From Anthostomella pinea (taxonomy: Eukaryota; Ascomycota; Sordariomycetes; Xylariales; Xylariaceae), in NCBI GenBank assembly GCA_963556695.1, contig CAUWAG010000018.1, positions 4,030,001 to 4,094,000 on the forward strand: a DNA stretch of 64,000 nucleotides. The letters run 5' to 3'. The position numbers and the translations under genes are program-made. The notes below the pieces were generated by a model. It worked only from the letters and a program-made list of their open reading frames with translations, did not search any database and was not told the origin of the DNA. Below, piece by piece: positions 30,583 to 45,778 of this stretch. Position 1 is the first letter of the stretch. Every line of letters starts with the position of its first letter.

Positions 30583-32094
30583 TCATTCATAGTCATCCCA
30601 ATGAACGTCTAAAAGTCCTTCTTCCTTCTGCGTGCTGACCCACTCCTCGCTCGCCAGACCTCGGAGGAAACGCCGTTGGAGGTCTGCACTGTCCTTGTGC
30701 CAGTCACAGGCATAGTCGCACGCCGGTGTGTCCGTCTCACTGAAATACTTGCATATCATCTTGTGGCGACAGGCATTGACGCTTTCGCAGTACTCGACGA
30801 GCACCTGGAGGCTCTTGGCCCTTGCCTCGAAGTTGGGTTTGTCGGCGCCTCGGTCACGCATTATCAAGTTGCTGACTCGGTCTCGGTCCTCGCGGCTGTA
30901 GTACAAGAAGCAGTATGCCGCGTTACCGTCACGCCCGGCCCGGCCAGCCTCTTGGTAGTATCCTTCGAATGACTTGGGCAGTCTCCAGTGTACCACGAAG
31001 CGGACGTTATTCTTGTCAATCCCCATACCAAAAGCTGTCGTGGCGACGATGATATCGTAGCCAGGCTCGTTGGAAACCCACTTGGCTAGGGTTTCCTCTT
31101 TGGTTTCCTTGGACAGCTTTGCGTGAAACGGCTTGGCTCCAATTCCTTCCTGTCGGAGCTGATTGGCAAGGCTCTCACATTCGACACGGGATATAGTATA
31201 GATGATGCCAGGGACGTTGTCAGGTCGCTCACCGACAGCGGATAGTTCGCTCCTTCGGGTGTCCTCCGCTCTTCGCTTGTATACACTCCGAATCCACTTC
31301 AAGAAGTTTTCAATCCGCTGATCGTCCTCGTCCCGTGTGAAGCGGATCTCGAAGTGAAGGTTTGGACGAAAGGCGGTCATTGTAAACGACTTAAACCGGT
31401 CCGGCTTCGTATCTAGTCCCAGCGTATGAAGCAGGTCTTTGCGTACCAGATGATTCGCAGTGGCAGTCAGACACATGATGGGTACATCTGGGAATGACTC
31501 GCGGAACCAGGACAATCGCTTGAAGTCCTTGCGGAAGTCGTGACCCCATTCTGAGATGCAGTGGGCTTCATCAATGGCAATACGGGCCAGCTCCCGTTGC
31601 TCGTAGACCACATTGAGTCTCTCCCGGAAGCGGTCTGTAGCACACAGCTCGGGAGTGACGTAAAGCAAGCGGGTGCGTGGATGACCGGTCTTCAGGTCGT
31701 TCATGATGCGGTCTCTTTCTTGTATGGGCGTGTTGCTGTTGAACGAGCTGGCGTCGATACCGGCAGCTCGCAATGCTTCCACCTGGTTCATCATGAGACT
31801 CAACAAGGGGGAAACCACTATGGTGACTGCGAACGAGGTTAGAGCCATATTACTCTATGACCTTGAACGATTTGGGGGTGTAAACGTACTGCCATGGTCC
31901 ACGACAGCGGGAAGCTGGAAGCAGAGACTCTTGCCAAATGAGGTGGCAGCTTGGACGAAGACATCATTGCCATCGAGGGCGGCTCGGATGATGTCCCGTT
32001 GGAAGGGCCGAAAGCCGGCCTTGTTGAACTGGCGGCGTAAGGTGAAGTCGAGGTCGGGAAGGATGAAGGAGTTTGACCTGACCAGAGCTGGCAT
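30583..32094 (-). CDS. Compact RecQ-family DNA helicase
   Basis: Two exons, 32094-31890 and 31826-30583, with a 63-nt intron; 482 residues. Helicase motifs: motif 0 FRPFQRDII, Walker A TSFGKS (Ser in place of the usual Gly at the second position), VVSPLLSLMMNQV, DEAH box IDEAHCISEWGHDFR, LTATAN, IATTAFGMGIDK-type motif V and the motif VI region YYQEAGRAGRDG. A RecQ zinc-binding region follows (CRHKMICKYF ... CDYACDW). There is no long acidic N terminus and no HRDC domain, so it is a RecQ1-sized enzyme rather than a Sgs1/BLM orthologue. Likely nuclear, unwinding 3' to 5'. Divergent from the Sog2 gene. Confidence 0.93.
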
Positions 32095-33939
32095 CTTGAA
32101 AGCCGGTTAGGGTTGGCTAGAATTCAATGTCGACTAGAGTCATCCGTTGCCAGGTAGGCACCCAAGTCTGAGGTGTTGTCCAATTGATGCAGGCTGCCAC
32201 ATAAACATGACCCCCACGCAAAGTGTCTGCATTATCGAGATTCTTTGGATCTACCTCATCGATCTGACTGTGATCCGCAGGATGGGCAAGCGCGGCAGAT
32301 CTAGACGAAGTCAATCGACTGTGGGGGTTCGGCTTTGGACTTTGAGTTCGCCTGACAGTGGCACCTCCCGCATATCAAGGACGACACTGCCTTCAATGTT
32401 GTGGAAGAACCCAAAAGACTTCCAGGTGGGAGGAGCCTCAGTTGCCACGCCTTAGAGAACTGGCTCCTTTTAAGCCGCAGCAAAAGGGAAGCTTGGAGGG
32501 AGAAAAGCAGACACTCCAGTATACCAAGCGCTAATGTTGTTGGTCTGCCTCACCGTTGAAACATAATTCTTCAAGGCTAACTCTTAGGTCTTCACATCTT
32601 GAATGCTTCCAAAATTGATGATCCCGGGCGTCGCGTGGGAAGAACGTGCCGGTCTGGCCCCAGCAGCTAATTAAGCTTGGGTGGGCCTCAGGTCCCGGCT
32701 CGCCGGAAGGTCCGTGCATGGCATTCCCCGGCCCAGCCCCTTACCTAACGGCGGCACGACCCATTTAAATCTGGAGATGTTTGTACCTACCTCTCAGGCA
32801 GTTCAGGTAGGCACATCGAAACAATTACAGACTCAACTGCTGATAACCACCTGCATGTGCTGCATTCACCATGGACAACATTGAATGGAAACGCAGTACA
32901 CCTCTGATATGAGCAGCTGGACATTAGAGACGATTCAGTAAGCCAATTGGCATCAACATCCACGACAGCCCGAGCTCATCCTCTGGTCCGCGTACATGCA
33001 TGGTCCAATGTTTGGGGTCCTGAGTCGAATCAACCGTCAGATCACTTGAGTCAATCACACCACACAATAGACGAGAGGCGGCTAGCAACCAACATTGAAT
33101 AGCTGCCAACATGAATGCGCATGAATAGTCCTTTGTTAGGTAGTCCAACACGCGCGAGAGAGAGTCAAGCACCACACAATAGACCGGAGGTACCTACATA
33201 CATGTACATGACCCACAATACTTTCAACCCTCCAAAGGGCTGGGCTGGCTTGGCACTCTCGGACTGCCATCAAATCCACCTCTCTATCCCCTTTCCGTTG
33301 ACATCCACACTGGCCCTCCATTCAGCCCTTCTTCTCGGCATCTGGCGTGACAAAGACACCAACAACGTTGATAAAAGCATTCACACGCCTGGTCCCTTGT
33401 GCGGTGCGCGAGCATTGTCCGATTGAAGCAACTTGGCTGGCCATTGCGCGCCTGCTCGCTCTACAGTACCCTCGACTCAGCATTCAGCGTGTTTCAAGTC
33501 TCCCACTGATTAGTAGTCTGATCAGACGTTATCGCCAAGAGCCGCCGTTGAAACACTCCCGTCGCTTTCCCACCTTCAAGCTCCTACCTACGTCCATCGC
33601 CAAACCCGTCCTCGCCTTTGGCACCGAGCCTGCTGGCCTGCTGAGAAACATCCAAACCGACCTGCCTGCGCCTCCACCCTTCGCCGAGGTGCAGCGCCTC
33701 GCGAATCCTCCACCCTTCGCTCAACATCATCGCCGCGTCTCTGGTCATGACGACACGAATGTCATGATCAGCTCGCCCATCTTCCCGCTGCAACTGGCTT
33801 GAACGCATCGCATTGTTGTCCGAGATCCGCCCGCTCCGGACGGCACGCCAGAACCCTGAAACGATCGACTCGACCTCTGTCTCGTGTCCAGAGTCCAGAC
33901 GCACCATTCCATATCCTCCCGAACCCCTACGGTTGAACC
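32095..33939. other. Intergenic, long leader region of the Sog2 gene
   Basis: 1.8 kb between the divergent RecQ and Sog2 genes. Only short overlapping frames. The last ~600 bp are pyrimidine-rich and probably leader and promoter of the Sog2 gene, as long 5' leaders are common for morphogenesis regulators. Confidence 0.5.
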
Positions 33940-36900
33940 ATGAATATCATGTTTGATGGAATTGGCAACACCAGCATCCCGCCTCAATCAACCAATTCGA
34001 GCGGTTCGAACGGCTTGCCGAGAAATCCAGCACAAGCACTGCGACGAATGCCTCTCCCGGCAGCATCTATGCCTCCTCCACAGATGCCCCCGATGCCTGA
34101 CAAGATCCACAAGGCTAAAAGCAGCGCCGGCTCGACACTGTCCGTATCTACTCCGATGTCTTCGGCTCAGGTCATCACCCTTGCTAGAGATGCTATGAAT
34201 AGTGCGCTGCAAGACAATGAGACCCAAGCAGCCGAAGCCAGTGGTGTCAGCACTGAGCTCAAGCCTGGTGTTACCATTGATCTTAGCCGGATGAACATCC
34301 AGTCGCTGCCAGATGAGGTCGTAGATATCATCAAGCACGAACTGGAACGGTTAGTACCGCATCTCCGCCTCCCCTATCCCTTCCATAGTGCTGACCACTT
34401 CTTTCTGCCCTCGTACAGCCTAGCCCTCTCCCATAATAAACTCACCTCATTCCCAGTGAGATTCTCCGAGTGCACGTCGTTACGCTACCTCAACGTGAGG
34501 AACAACTTTATCCAGGAGTTTCCTTTATCGGTGAATAGCCCCTTGTCAGCCAAAAAAAGCAAATTCGCAAAGGCAACAGCAACAGGAGCTGACTCAGATT
34601 GTAGCTGTGTGACTTGAAATCACTAGAAATTTTGGATCTAGGGAGAAACAAGATCCGCGTACTTCCTCCCGAGATTGCAAAACTCTCCTCGCTTAAGGTG
34701 CTTGCTGTGCAAAAGAATCGGATAGAAGAGCTCCCACTCTGTTTAGCCGATATGGGCTCGTTGCAGGTGCTGAAGCTGGACGGAAACAACATCACCTTTC
34801 CACCCAAGGAGGTGCTTCAAGTGCAAGCTAGTAGCCCCCCAAATGAAGGCTTCCTCAAGGAAAACGAGGTGGCCGAAGTAACAGTGACAGCGCACATCAA
34901 GAAGTATCTGAAGAAACGCGCACAGACGATCAATGGAAGAGAGAGGGAAGCGGAGAATGGCGGAGACGAATCCAGTGAAGGGACCGAGACACCGAGGATG
35001 CCGATAAGAAGGGTGGTTAGCGGCCGCTTTCCAGTGCGGGTGAACGGGAACGACATGTCGGATCTTCGATCACCAGCTATGCCACGACCTCCGCCGATAC
35101 CATCTCGATCTCATGCTCGAGGTCTTTCGCAGCAGAGTACAGCGATCCGTAGACCTGGCGTCATGCCTCTCACGATCGGCAACCCGAATGAACGATTACG
35201 GTCGAACAGCGAGACGCTACTGCAGGCATCTAGAGCGGAACGTCCATCTGAGCGACACAGGCGTATGGGCATCGTGTCAAAAAAAGCCAATGAGTTGGGT
35301 ACGCTGGATGAGACGCAGGCCAACAACCGATTCAGTCATTACCGGGGACTAAGTCACGGCTCGTCTATGACGGGCACAGTGAACACCCACGGTTCTCCAT
35401 CGGCGATGAGCCCGAGTAGTCCTGCTGAGCCACTACTTCAACGACCCAACTACGTGCGGCGTCTCTCTGTGCTGCCCGAACAACGCCGAGAATCGAAAGT
35501 GTTCGATGCCATTGTTGAATCTGCCAAGGGCATCCTTTACGCCATCTTCCAGATTCACCCAATGATACAGCTTTTTACGCGACTAACCAGCGATGGTACA
35601 GCAAAGCGCTCCAGCCTCGAGATTGTCTTTTATAACACGAACGTCCATGTGGAAGAGCTCGAGCAAGAGATCCAGAAGCATGAAGTTGCTGTTGACAATG
35701 GTGGTTATGCGCATCGGGAGAACGAGAACGTCCAAAGAGCCGTTCTGACCTTGATAAATGCGTATAGCCACATATGTTCCCTTCTGGTGGGCAACATGGA
35801 TACTATCGTGGACAATGGCGATCCTCGTTACATCCGAACGATGATGATGTTGCTATACAACAGTATCATGGAGCTTCGGGTCACTGCCTATGAGGCTTCA
35901 GCGGGTGTCACTGGATACGTCCCTAGCTATGGCAACCGTCGAGCCGAACTTAGCGACACGATCAAGCCGCACTCGCGCGAGAGCTCTGTGACCCCTACAG
36001 CTGGACGACCAGGTGGTAGGGTGCGACCCGGGGCTTTTGTTCATAACCTCAGCAACCTCCGGGTATCGACAGATGTAACAGTGCCATACCTCAATGGCAC
36101 TGGTCGAACTGCGCAGATAACTTCCGCGACCCCTCGATCTGGGGAATCCTTCGCATCTACGAGCACTGATGGCAGGTATCCAGTGGACTACACAGCAGAA
36201 GAGCGACTCTTCGAGAGAATCTTTTTATCGTTACAGAAATCCACAGACCTCGTGATGCGGACGCTTCCAAGCTTCAATATGCAGTTTAATAATGGCAGGC
36301 GCAATGCCGAAGCTCAGCGAGCTCCGGATCACGTTGTGGAATGCTGGAGGGGCCTCATCGCTAAATGCACGATAACCATCAGGGAAACGGAGATGTTGAA
36401 AACCCGCTTGTCGCTAATCAAGTTGAAAGAGCCCGGCATCAGGACCGATCCTTTCTTCTGGAGCCTTTGTAAGAGCTTCATTGGCTCTTGGGCCGAGTAT
36501 GGAAAGAGGTTGCAACATTCCATGGATCAGATTAAACTGCCCCTGGACATCAGGACGCGGCTTCGACCTATTCAAATCAGCGTAAAGGAGACGAATCAAC
36601 TCATCACCATGTCACCATGGGCGTATCGCCTCAGGCAAGCTAACCATTTCTCCGATGCTGGCAGTCACTACTCGCCTAGTCACTATTCATCCAACTCTGC
36701 CGTCACGCAGATGTCACTGCCGATGACACCTCAAAGCGCAGCTCTAGGACCGGCGGTACAAGCGACCGTCCCGTCCACGCCGCAGAGTGCTTCTTTTTCC
36801 AGTGCCTTCCACGGGAACGTCTTTGAGCGGGCGGACGCGCTGATAAATATGGGAGGTCCATCGATGTCTCGCACGAATACCATGACCAGCAGCTCGTCCA

Positions 36901-37034
36901 TGTCGTTGAGCTCAGTATCCTCGATGATGACTCCCATGGACGAGCGGCAAGGCTCGTCAACAATGTTGAGCCCCAACGGGAACGCAGGTCCCGCGAATTA
37001 CCGCTATAATGGGGGAGGCAAGCCTGCATTTTAG
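33940..37034 (+). CDS. sog2: Sog2-type leucine-rich repeat protein of the RAM network
   Basis: Three exons, 33940-34349, 34419-34530, 34605-37034, introns of 69 and 74 nt; 983 residues. After a disordered N terminus, about five leucine-rich repeats occupy residues 110-265 (LALSHNKLTSFP, LRYLNVRNNFIQEFP, LEILDLGRNKIRVLP, LKVLAVQKNRIEELP, LQVLKLDGNNITFPP). The C-terminal two thirds are the Sog2 region, with VFDAIVESAKGILYAIFQIH, ERLFERIFLSLQKSTDLVM and WAYRLRQANHFSDAG near the end. Sog2 works with Cbk1/Orb6 kinase, Mob2, Tao3 and Hym1 to control polarised growth and cell separation. Convergent with the glutathione reductase gene. Confidence 0.92.
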
Positions 37035-37853
37035 GCGAATGTTGCCTTGTCCCTTCGTCAACGTATGCGCAGTCTCTAGCCATGCTACACAGCATCATGA
37101 GATCTACTCATACATCCACCCTTCGGCGCTTCCGGACAGCCAACTTCTGCTCGTAAACTGCCTCTTAGCAGTAGCAGCAGAGCCGAGTCTTTTAAACCGC
37201 CAGGAAAACAGCAGCCTGTGCAGTCAGATGCAGGCCGCATGATAAGTTTCGACCGGTGCCTTTGGATGTCGTCCTGGTTTGAAGGGCGCTATCTTTCTTG
37301 AGCCCGTTGCATATATCTGCTTGGAGTTTTGCACACAATTGGGGAATCGTTAGCGTGGAGACACAAATACTCATGGGCTGGTCTCATCAGGTGGCTCCGG
37401 GTAAGGAATCAAATAGCGTATATCCAGTCATCTAAATAGTCATCTAAATGTAAATTTTTAATGTTTAAACAAACACCAGTGTCTTCTCGCTACCTCTGCA
37501 GATGTCTACCTTGATGAAGGACTGTGATCGTCAATCTATACAAGCACTATTCAAAAGTAGGCACTGTTGAGCATGTGGCACAACCTCTGCTTGGTCCACT
37601 CGCCACCTGGGTGTCATGACTTTTCTACATGTCGTCTTACGTAATGTATTATGCTATATTTACTTTTGCGTTCTGTACATCTCTTCTAGATCAACGTTCC
37701 CAACCAGATCTTGGCTCCCGCCGCGAGATAAATATGTACCTCGGTAAGTAACTATACTCCAGAAGTCGCCACCCATCTTCTATACACATCTCATCTCTCT
37801 TTTCGAGTTCAACTAATCACTGCGACTTCCCCCCTCCCCGTCCCCCCGCCTTT
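37035..37853. other. Intergenic between convergent genes
   Basis: 3' flanks of the Sog2 and glutathione reductase genes. No coding sequence seen. Confidence 0.6.
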
Positions 37854-40530
<2,677 letters not shown>

Positions 40531-42030
40531 ATGGCTCCCACGCCCCAACCGCACGTCCTCGTGCCGCCGACACTGAAGAACGCCCAGCTCAAGCGGCTTG
40601 CCTTCCTCTGCGGGCTGCAGACGTCAGGACTGAAGCGCGAGCTCGTTGCGCGCCTCAACGCGGCATCGCAGGCTCGCGCCGCCGAGCTGACTACGGACCG
40701 CGGGCACGCCGCCACGCGCTCCGTCCTCAGCATTGACCTCGGCATCCGCAACCTGGCTCTGAGCCACCTGACGGCGCCGCCCATCGCGCTCCATTCCTCT
40801 TCTTCTTCTATTTTGCCGAGGAAGAGGAGGACCAAGGACAACAAGCCCACCAGTGTCAGTCAGAGCAGCCTAAGATGGCAGTGGATATCAGAACCCACGC
40901 GCCCACCCCAAGTCTACCTGCACGCCTGGCAGCACCGCGACATCTTCAAGGAGACGTCGCGCGACGGGGGGCTGGGCCTGCAGGCGGCGCGCCCCGACGG
41001 CAGCCTGGCGCCGGACCCGTTCTCGCCGGCGTCGCTGGCGCTCGTGGCCGTGCGGCTCGTGCGCCAGGACCTGCTGAAACTCGATCCGGTGCCGACGCAC
41101 GTCATCATCGAGCGTCAGCGGTTCCGCACCATGGGACGCGCTGCCGTGCCCGAGTGGACGCTGCGCGTGAATATGCTGGAGGCGATGCTGCACGCGAGCC
41201 TGCGCACGCTGCGCGAGCTGGGCTTGTGGCGCGGCGAGGTGCACTCGGTGCTGCCGCGGCGGACCGAGGACTTCTGGCTCGAGGGGGATAAATTCGCGGT
41301 GCCGGTCGCGGAGCGCGTACCTGAGGAGGCGCTCAGTCAAGATGGTGTGGATGTGGGCGGCGCCGCCGTTCTGAAAGCGGAGGTAGAGCTGGACAGTCCG
41401 ATACTAGAAGCTGTATTCGGAGATGAAGAAGTCGACCTGAAGAAGGAGGGCAGACAGCGGAATCGCGAGCGGCTACTGCTGGACCGGGAGCGGAATAAGA
41501 ACGCGGCGGACTACATCAGCACGCAGACCATGGCGCGGCGCACGAAGGGCGCCGGCAAGAAGCTCAAGATCGACATCCTGGGCAACTGGCTGGGGCGGGA
41601 TAAGCTCATCGTGCCTAAGAGCCGTGCTGTGAAGGCGACGCTCAAGGCCTTCGACCAGCGCTGGAGGCGGACCGCCGGAGTGTACAGGCCCCTGCAGGCA
41701 GAGGAGGACGGGGATGAGCATGTCGACACAGACGGGTTCGTCCTTGGACCTGATGTCAAGCTTGATGACCTCACGGATAGCCTGCTGCAGGGTATGGCGT
41801 GGATGCGGTGGGAGGAGAACAAGACCCTTCTGTGCCAGGAGGGGGGCATCGAGAAGCTTCTGGAGCTGGGTACGGCGGAACCCGTCCTTGAAAGCACTTT
41901 CAGCCAGACAGGTCATAGGGCAGATCACAGCTCAGGTACCAGCGGGGACCACAGCGAAGGAAAACGCGAAACGGACAAACTTCCTGCACGAAGCATTGAG
42001 GATATAATGCTGGCGATGCGCGTCGAATGA
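40531..42030 (+). CDS. cce1: Mitochondrial Holliday junction resolvase (Cce1/Ydc2 family)
   Basis: Single exon, 499 codons. Residues about 14-50 form a SAP-like DNA-binding helix pair (LKNAQLKRLAFLCGLQTSGL). The RNase H-fold resolvase domain follows, with catalytic acids in SIDLGIRNLA (D69), HVIIERQRFRTMG and LDDLTDSLLQGMAW near residue 415. Cce1/Ydc2 cleaves four-way junctions during mitochondrial DNA recombination and segregation. Insertions between the motifs (residues 85-115 and 265-310) are low-complexity, making it longer than the yeast enzymes, about 260-350 residues. Confidence 0.92.
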   Translation: MAPTPQPHVLVPPTLKNAQLKRLAFLCGLQTSGLKRELVARLNAASQARAAELTTDRGHAATRSVLSIDLGIRNLALSHLTAPPIALHSSSSSILPRKRRTKDNKPTSVSQSSLRWQWISEPTRPPQVYLHAWQHRDIFKETSRDGGLGLQAARPDGSLAPDPFSPASLALVAVRLVRQDLLKLDPVPTHVIIERQRFRTMGRAAVPEWTLRVNMLEAMLHASLRTLRELGLWRGEVHSVLPRRTEDFWLEGDKFAVPVAERVPEEALSQDGVDVGGAAVLKAEVELDSPILEAVFGDEEVDLKKEGRQRNRERLLLDRERNKNAADYISTQTMARRTKGAGKKLKIDILGNWLGRDKLIVPKSRAVKATLKAFDQRWRRTAGVYRPLQAEEDGDEHVDTDGFVLGPDVKLDDLTDSLLQGMAWMRWEENKTLLCQEGGIEKLLELGTAEPVLESTFSQTGHRADHSSGTSGDHSEGKRETDKLPARSIEDIMLAMRVE

Positions 42031-43569
42031 TGTATTTCGAATGTACAACACAAATATGAACAGATACCCACACGCGATTCATGGGTAGGTAACTTACTGA
42101 ACAATGTGTCTAGAAGTCCTGGCCAGGACATGTCAGTTGAGGGCAATATCCGGATCGTGGGGACAGCGATATGGGCGGCACAGCGTTGTTGTCTTTTGTA
42201 AAGGTCTCATGGAAGCATCTCTTCAGTTCATAATCGAATAAGAGGGTAGAATCGAGAATCTTATTAATATAAGTTTATATTAATGTAATTTGAGCGCTGG
42301 GGCTCAGCCAGAGGGCACGCCGCTGAGACTAAACAGAGGACCAAAGGGACGAGATACAGCTGGGAAAAGGCGGAACGGCCTTCCAGTGCGCCAGCGAGAG
42401 GCGCCAGCTCGCCAGTGGCAGAGACGCCAGCGAGAAGGCGTCAGTACGATGAAGGCACCATCAGACTGAGGCCCAGCTGACCAACCGCGAGCATCACGTC
42501 GCCTTCGGCTTCGTGCGTGTGTGAGAGGGAGGGAGGGAGGGAGGAGACACGGCTCAGCAAACGCGTCATCCAGGGCGGCGCGGCGGGAGAGAGACGGCTC
42601 CAGAAGCGCGTCAGAGGTCGTCTTGACGAGTATTCGCCATCACGAGCACCCCAACCCCGAAGTCCACGGCGCTCGCAGCAGTCAGAGCTCAGCGCGTGGC
42701 GGTATACCTATCTACCTGATATCTGATGACACTGACGATCTAACGATCTGACCCAGACTGAAATCCATCGCGCCGTCGTCATTCCAGTGACTGTACCTGA
42801 GCATCCCTCCGAACCCTGGTCTGGCGACATTCTATTATAGCAAGCGGAGTTGGATGAATATGCCGACGGTTCAGGAACGGCTGACGGAGAGTCGGTCGTT
42901 CACCACGCCGACGCATCGACATAGGAAGCGGGAAGGATCTCGGTAGCTGGTAACTAGATGAGCCAACAATAGGATCACGAAGTGGACGGTCCTTTGATGG
43001 GCCTGCCCCCCATGTATTAACCCCACAACTATCATATCAGGCATATTGATGACATGACTTAAGCCTCAACTCCCGGGAGCTTGGTTTGGGTACATGGACG
43101 GCGGCCAAAATCAGCTCATAGTTTTCTATGACGCCTGGGCTGTTCAGGGCCCTTGAAGTAGCGGTATCCCGACATGTCGCCACTCTGAGAAAAGAAACCA
43201 GAGATCTATTCCATATTTTATTCCGGTTGTCAGATCAGCTCCTCATTCGAAGGGTTAAATCCATTGTTCGTGTGGTAGTTCCGGCCCACCGCTCTGCTAT
43301 ATTTGGCTTGGTGGCCAAGAGAATACAAAGATAGTCCCAGCGTGCTAGGTAGAGAATATGACCCGGGTGTCGGTTAAGACAGTGATGTAGCCCCGGTAGA
43401 GATTATATCTATAAAGTAGCAGCAGCAGACGAAGAGCCGTGACGAAACCGCCCCTAGGTTATTGTTGATTCTTAGCACAGGATATATCTCAGAATCATAG
43501 CCGCGACATTCCCAACATCTTTTCGTATTTCCGAGCCCTTCAACCTTGTTATTCAGGCGTCGAGGCATC
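42031..43569. other. Intergenic, some small repeats
   Basis: GCCAGCGAGA-type short repeats and GACGCC/GGCGTC inverted pairs occur around 42390-42445, and a (GGGA)n run near 42525-42545. No gene recognised. The last ~200 bp are the probable promoter of the nucleoside hydrolase. Confidence 0.5.
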
Positions 43570-44881
43570 ATGTTCTTGCAAAATCTGGCATCATGGATCG
43601 CCTTCTCTCTTGCCGTTCCACTTGCTGCAGCATTCCAAAAAAATCACCCGTCGAAGAACGACAGAGGGCCTGACCAGGTCATCATGGACACTGATATGAT
43701 ACTGCTTGAGTAAGTAGCTTTCTCCTCCATGACGCGTGGTGCTGTGTGGACACTTGCTGAGGCTAATTTCGCAGCGACCCGATGGCCTTACAGGTGATGC
43801 TTGAGTGGGAAAGGGTTCAGGAAGACAAGACGCAACTGAAGGCGGTCAACATCAACGCAGACTCGAAGTACTCCGCCATGATGACCTGGGAGATTCTCAA
43901 GTATTACGCGCCCGACAAGTATAACGGGCACGACAAGTTGCCCGTGGGACTGAGACGACCGGTCACTGATTTCAAGTGGAACCCCACGACATTCAGGGAT
44001 CTTTATGGTCCCAAAGTCGACATCGTCGGCGAAATAGCGAGCAAGATCGGAGCCGACTGGAGTGGCAGCGAGTCAGACGTCGAGGAAAAGACCGAGGACC
44101 CCGTTAAGGTCTATGAAGACATGTTAGAGAAAGCAGACGACCAGACCGTGACTATTCTGTCCATCGGGTTCTTCGATAACGTGAGTTTGAAACACACACC
44201 CCCCTCCTCCCCTGGCTAAGAATCACGAAGAGATGAGCTAAAGATGCCTTCCAGCTTTACGAGTTCATGCAGAAGCATGAAAACAGGGAGCTCATCAAGA
44301 AGAAGGTCTGGCGCATGCTCGTCATGGGCGGCGACAAGACCCCGTCGGGGAGTTCCCACAACTTCTACGCCCGGGAAGACGGCCACCCGGACCCCAGTAA
44401 TGAGGCAGCCAAGAAGACAGCGTTTGTGTTCAATAACTGGCCCAGCGAAGTGCCCATATACTTCTCCGGTCTGGGTAAAAATGAACTCGTAGGCGTCAGA
44501 CTACTAGAAGCAACCGGCCTCGACCAGGACCCGATCAGACGTGCGATCGTACTGTACAACGAGCCCTCCGAGCTCCTCACGAAGGAGAAGCCGGTCCACA
44601 GCTGCCCGGACGTCACGCTGGCATTCGCCGTCGGGGACGTCGACGAGGAGTGGTTCGAAGACCTGAACCCCCATGGGAAACTGAACATGATCGAGAAGAA
44701 CGGCGAATATGATGGTAGCTATGAGTGGGACGATTCTTCGGACACCAAGAACAACATCTTGTTGGGCGTCAAGAGCGGGGAGACGAAGGACTTCGAGGGG
44801 AAGAGCCTCAAGTTGCCAGACGAGGTGGGAAGGCTGGTGGATACTTTTGTGCTGAAGGCTGCTCAAGATGCTGCTCATTAG
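43570..44881 (+). CDS. Secreted inosine/uridine-preferring nucleoside hydrolase-like protein
   Basis: Three exons, 43570-43709, 43775-44180, 44255-44881, introns of 65 and 74 nt; 390 residues. Signal peptide residues 1-21. The N-terminal metal-binding loop reads VIMDTDMILLDDPMAL, a variant of the DTDxGxDD motif with an extra residue. Later blocks include TILSIGFFDN, RMLVMGGDKTPSG and SSHNFYARED. NHs hydrolyse ribonucleosides to base and ribose; the secreted fungal type may serve purine scavenging or host interaction. Motif variation means activity is not certain. Confidence 0.8.
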
Positions 44882-44959
44882 TAGACTGGCCGATTATGGG
44901 CGCGTAGACTGCATAGTAGACGTTCGGATGAGTCGTAGAAAGGGAAAAGCCAAAACATA

Positions 44960-45105
44960 TATCAAGGAATGCCTTCCAAGATAGCTGCTAACTAATGAGG
45001 AAACTAATCGAACGTTTACCCAGAACTTCCGTGCGTGCCCAATCCAAGTATTCCCCCCCCTGGATTGAATGTGAAGTGGCAACGAAGCAATCGAAGACCC
45101 TCATG
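44960..45105 (-). pseudogene. Remnant A of a duplicated small gene
   Basis: From the minus-strand ATGAGGGTCTTCGATTGCTT at 45105 about 75 nt align with the upstream part of copy B at 45778 (shared GGTCTT, TCACATTCA/TTACATTCA, ATACTTGGATTGGGC/ATATCTGGATTAGGC, GCACGG), then similarity is lost. Only the 5' portion of the unit remains. Confidence 0.45.
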
Positions 45106-45106
45106 A

Positions 45107-45778
45107 TTATCGCTTGCGTATCTTGCTTTTGAAGTGATATAAGTCTAGTAATCTGTGCCCGGTGACTGGCGATGGTGGTAAGCTTCTCAACTTGCTTTCG
45201 AAATCCGGGCTGTTTATGGGGCTGCCGTGTTTAAGGATCAATATGATGAAGTGTTTATCACCGTCTTCCTCATAGACATGATCAAATCTTTCAGGTCGGT
45301 CTCGATCTGTCCCTAGAGCGTACTCGATTATGTGTACGACATCATCATAGTGGTCCCAGAGAAGTTTGAAGGCTTCCTCTGATGTCCCTGGGAGAGGCGT
45401 ATCAAAGGGCTTAGTGGGTGTCAGCTTTTGGTGGGTGTTTTGGTGGATGTCTTTGTGGGTGTCTTGATGTGTCTGGTGCGGTGGTCGCCGCTGGGGTCGG
45501 ATTCGCAATGAAGTACACGATATGAATGGATGTGTTTTTGATGATTCTTCTATATTAGCAATATCTGCGATGCCAAGGCCTTCTTATACACCAATGCCCT
45601 CTGGCAAACACCCCTGGCGACGGAAGGCTTTCACCACCTCGAGCGTCCTGGTTAGCAGAACAATGCATGCTGCCAACAAAAGAGACCGCGTGCGGTTGCC
45701 CCCGTGCGCGCCTAATCCAGATATGCCTCCTCTAAAATGAATGTAAAGGGGATGCCCGAAGCTGTTCAAGACCTTCAT
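45107..45778 (-). pseudogene. Copy B of a small secreted-protein-like gene, start lost
   Basis: Aligns with copy C on the same strand. A hydrophobic leader (SLLLAACIVLLT) is preceded by ACG where copy C has ATG. It is followed by an intron-like stretch ending CTAATATAG and then a 133-codon frame to 45107. That frame contains EEAFKLLWDHYDDVVHIIEY and HFIILILKHGSP, weakly similar to copy C in hydrophobic pattern. Frame between leader and body is not continuous. Product unknown. Confidence 0.4.

Noticed and set aside
40888..41340. Arg/His-rich frames on both strands over the Cce1 homologue
   Set aside because: Out-of-frame readings of a GC-rich coding region.
42520..42751. Arg/Gly-rich plus-strand frames
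   Set aside because: They read through a GGGA microsatellite and short repeats; composition explains them.
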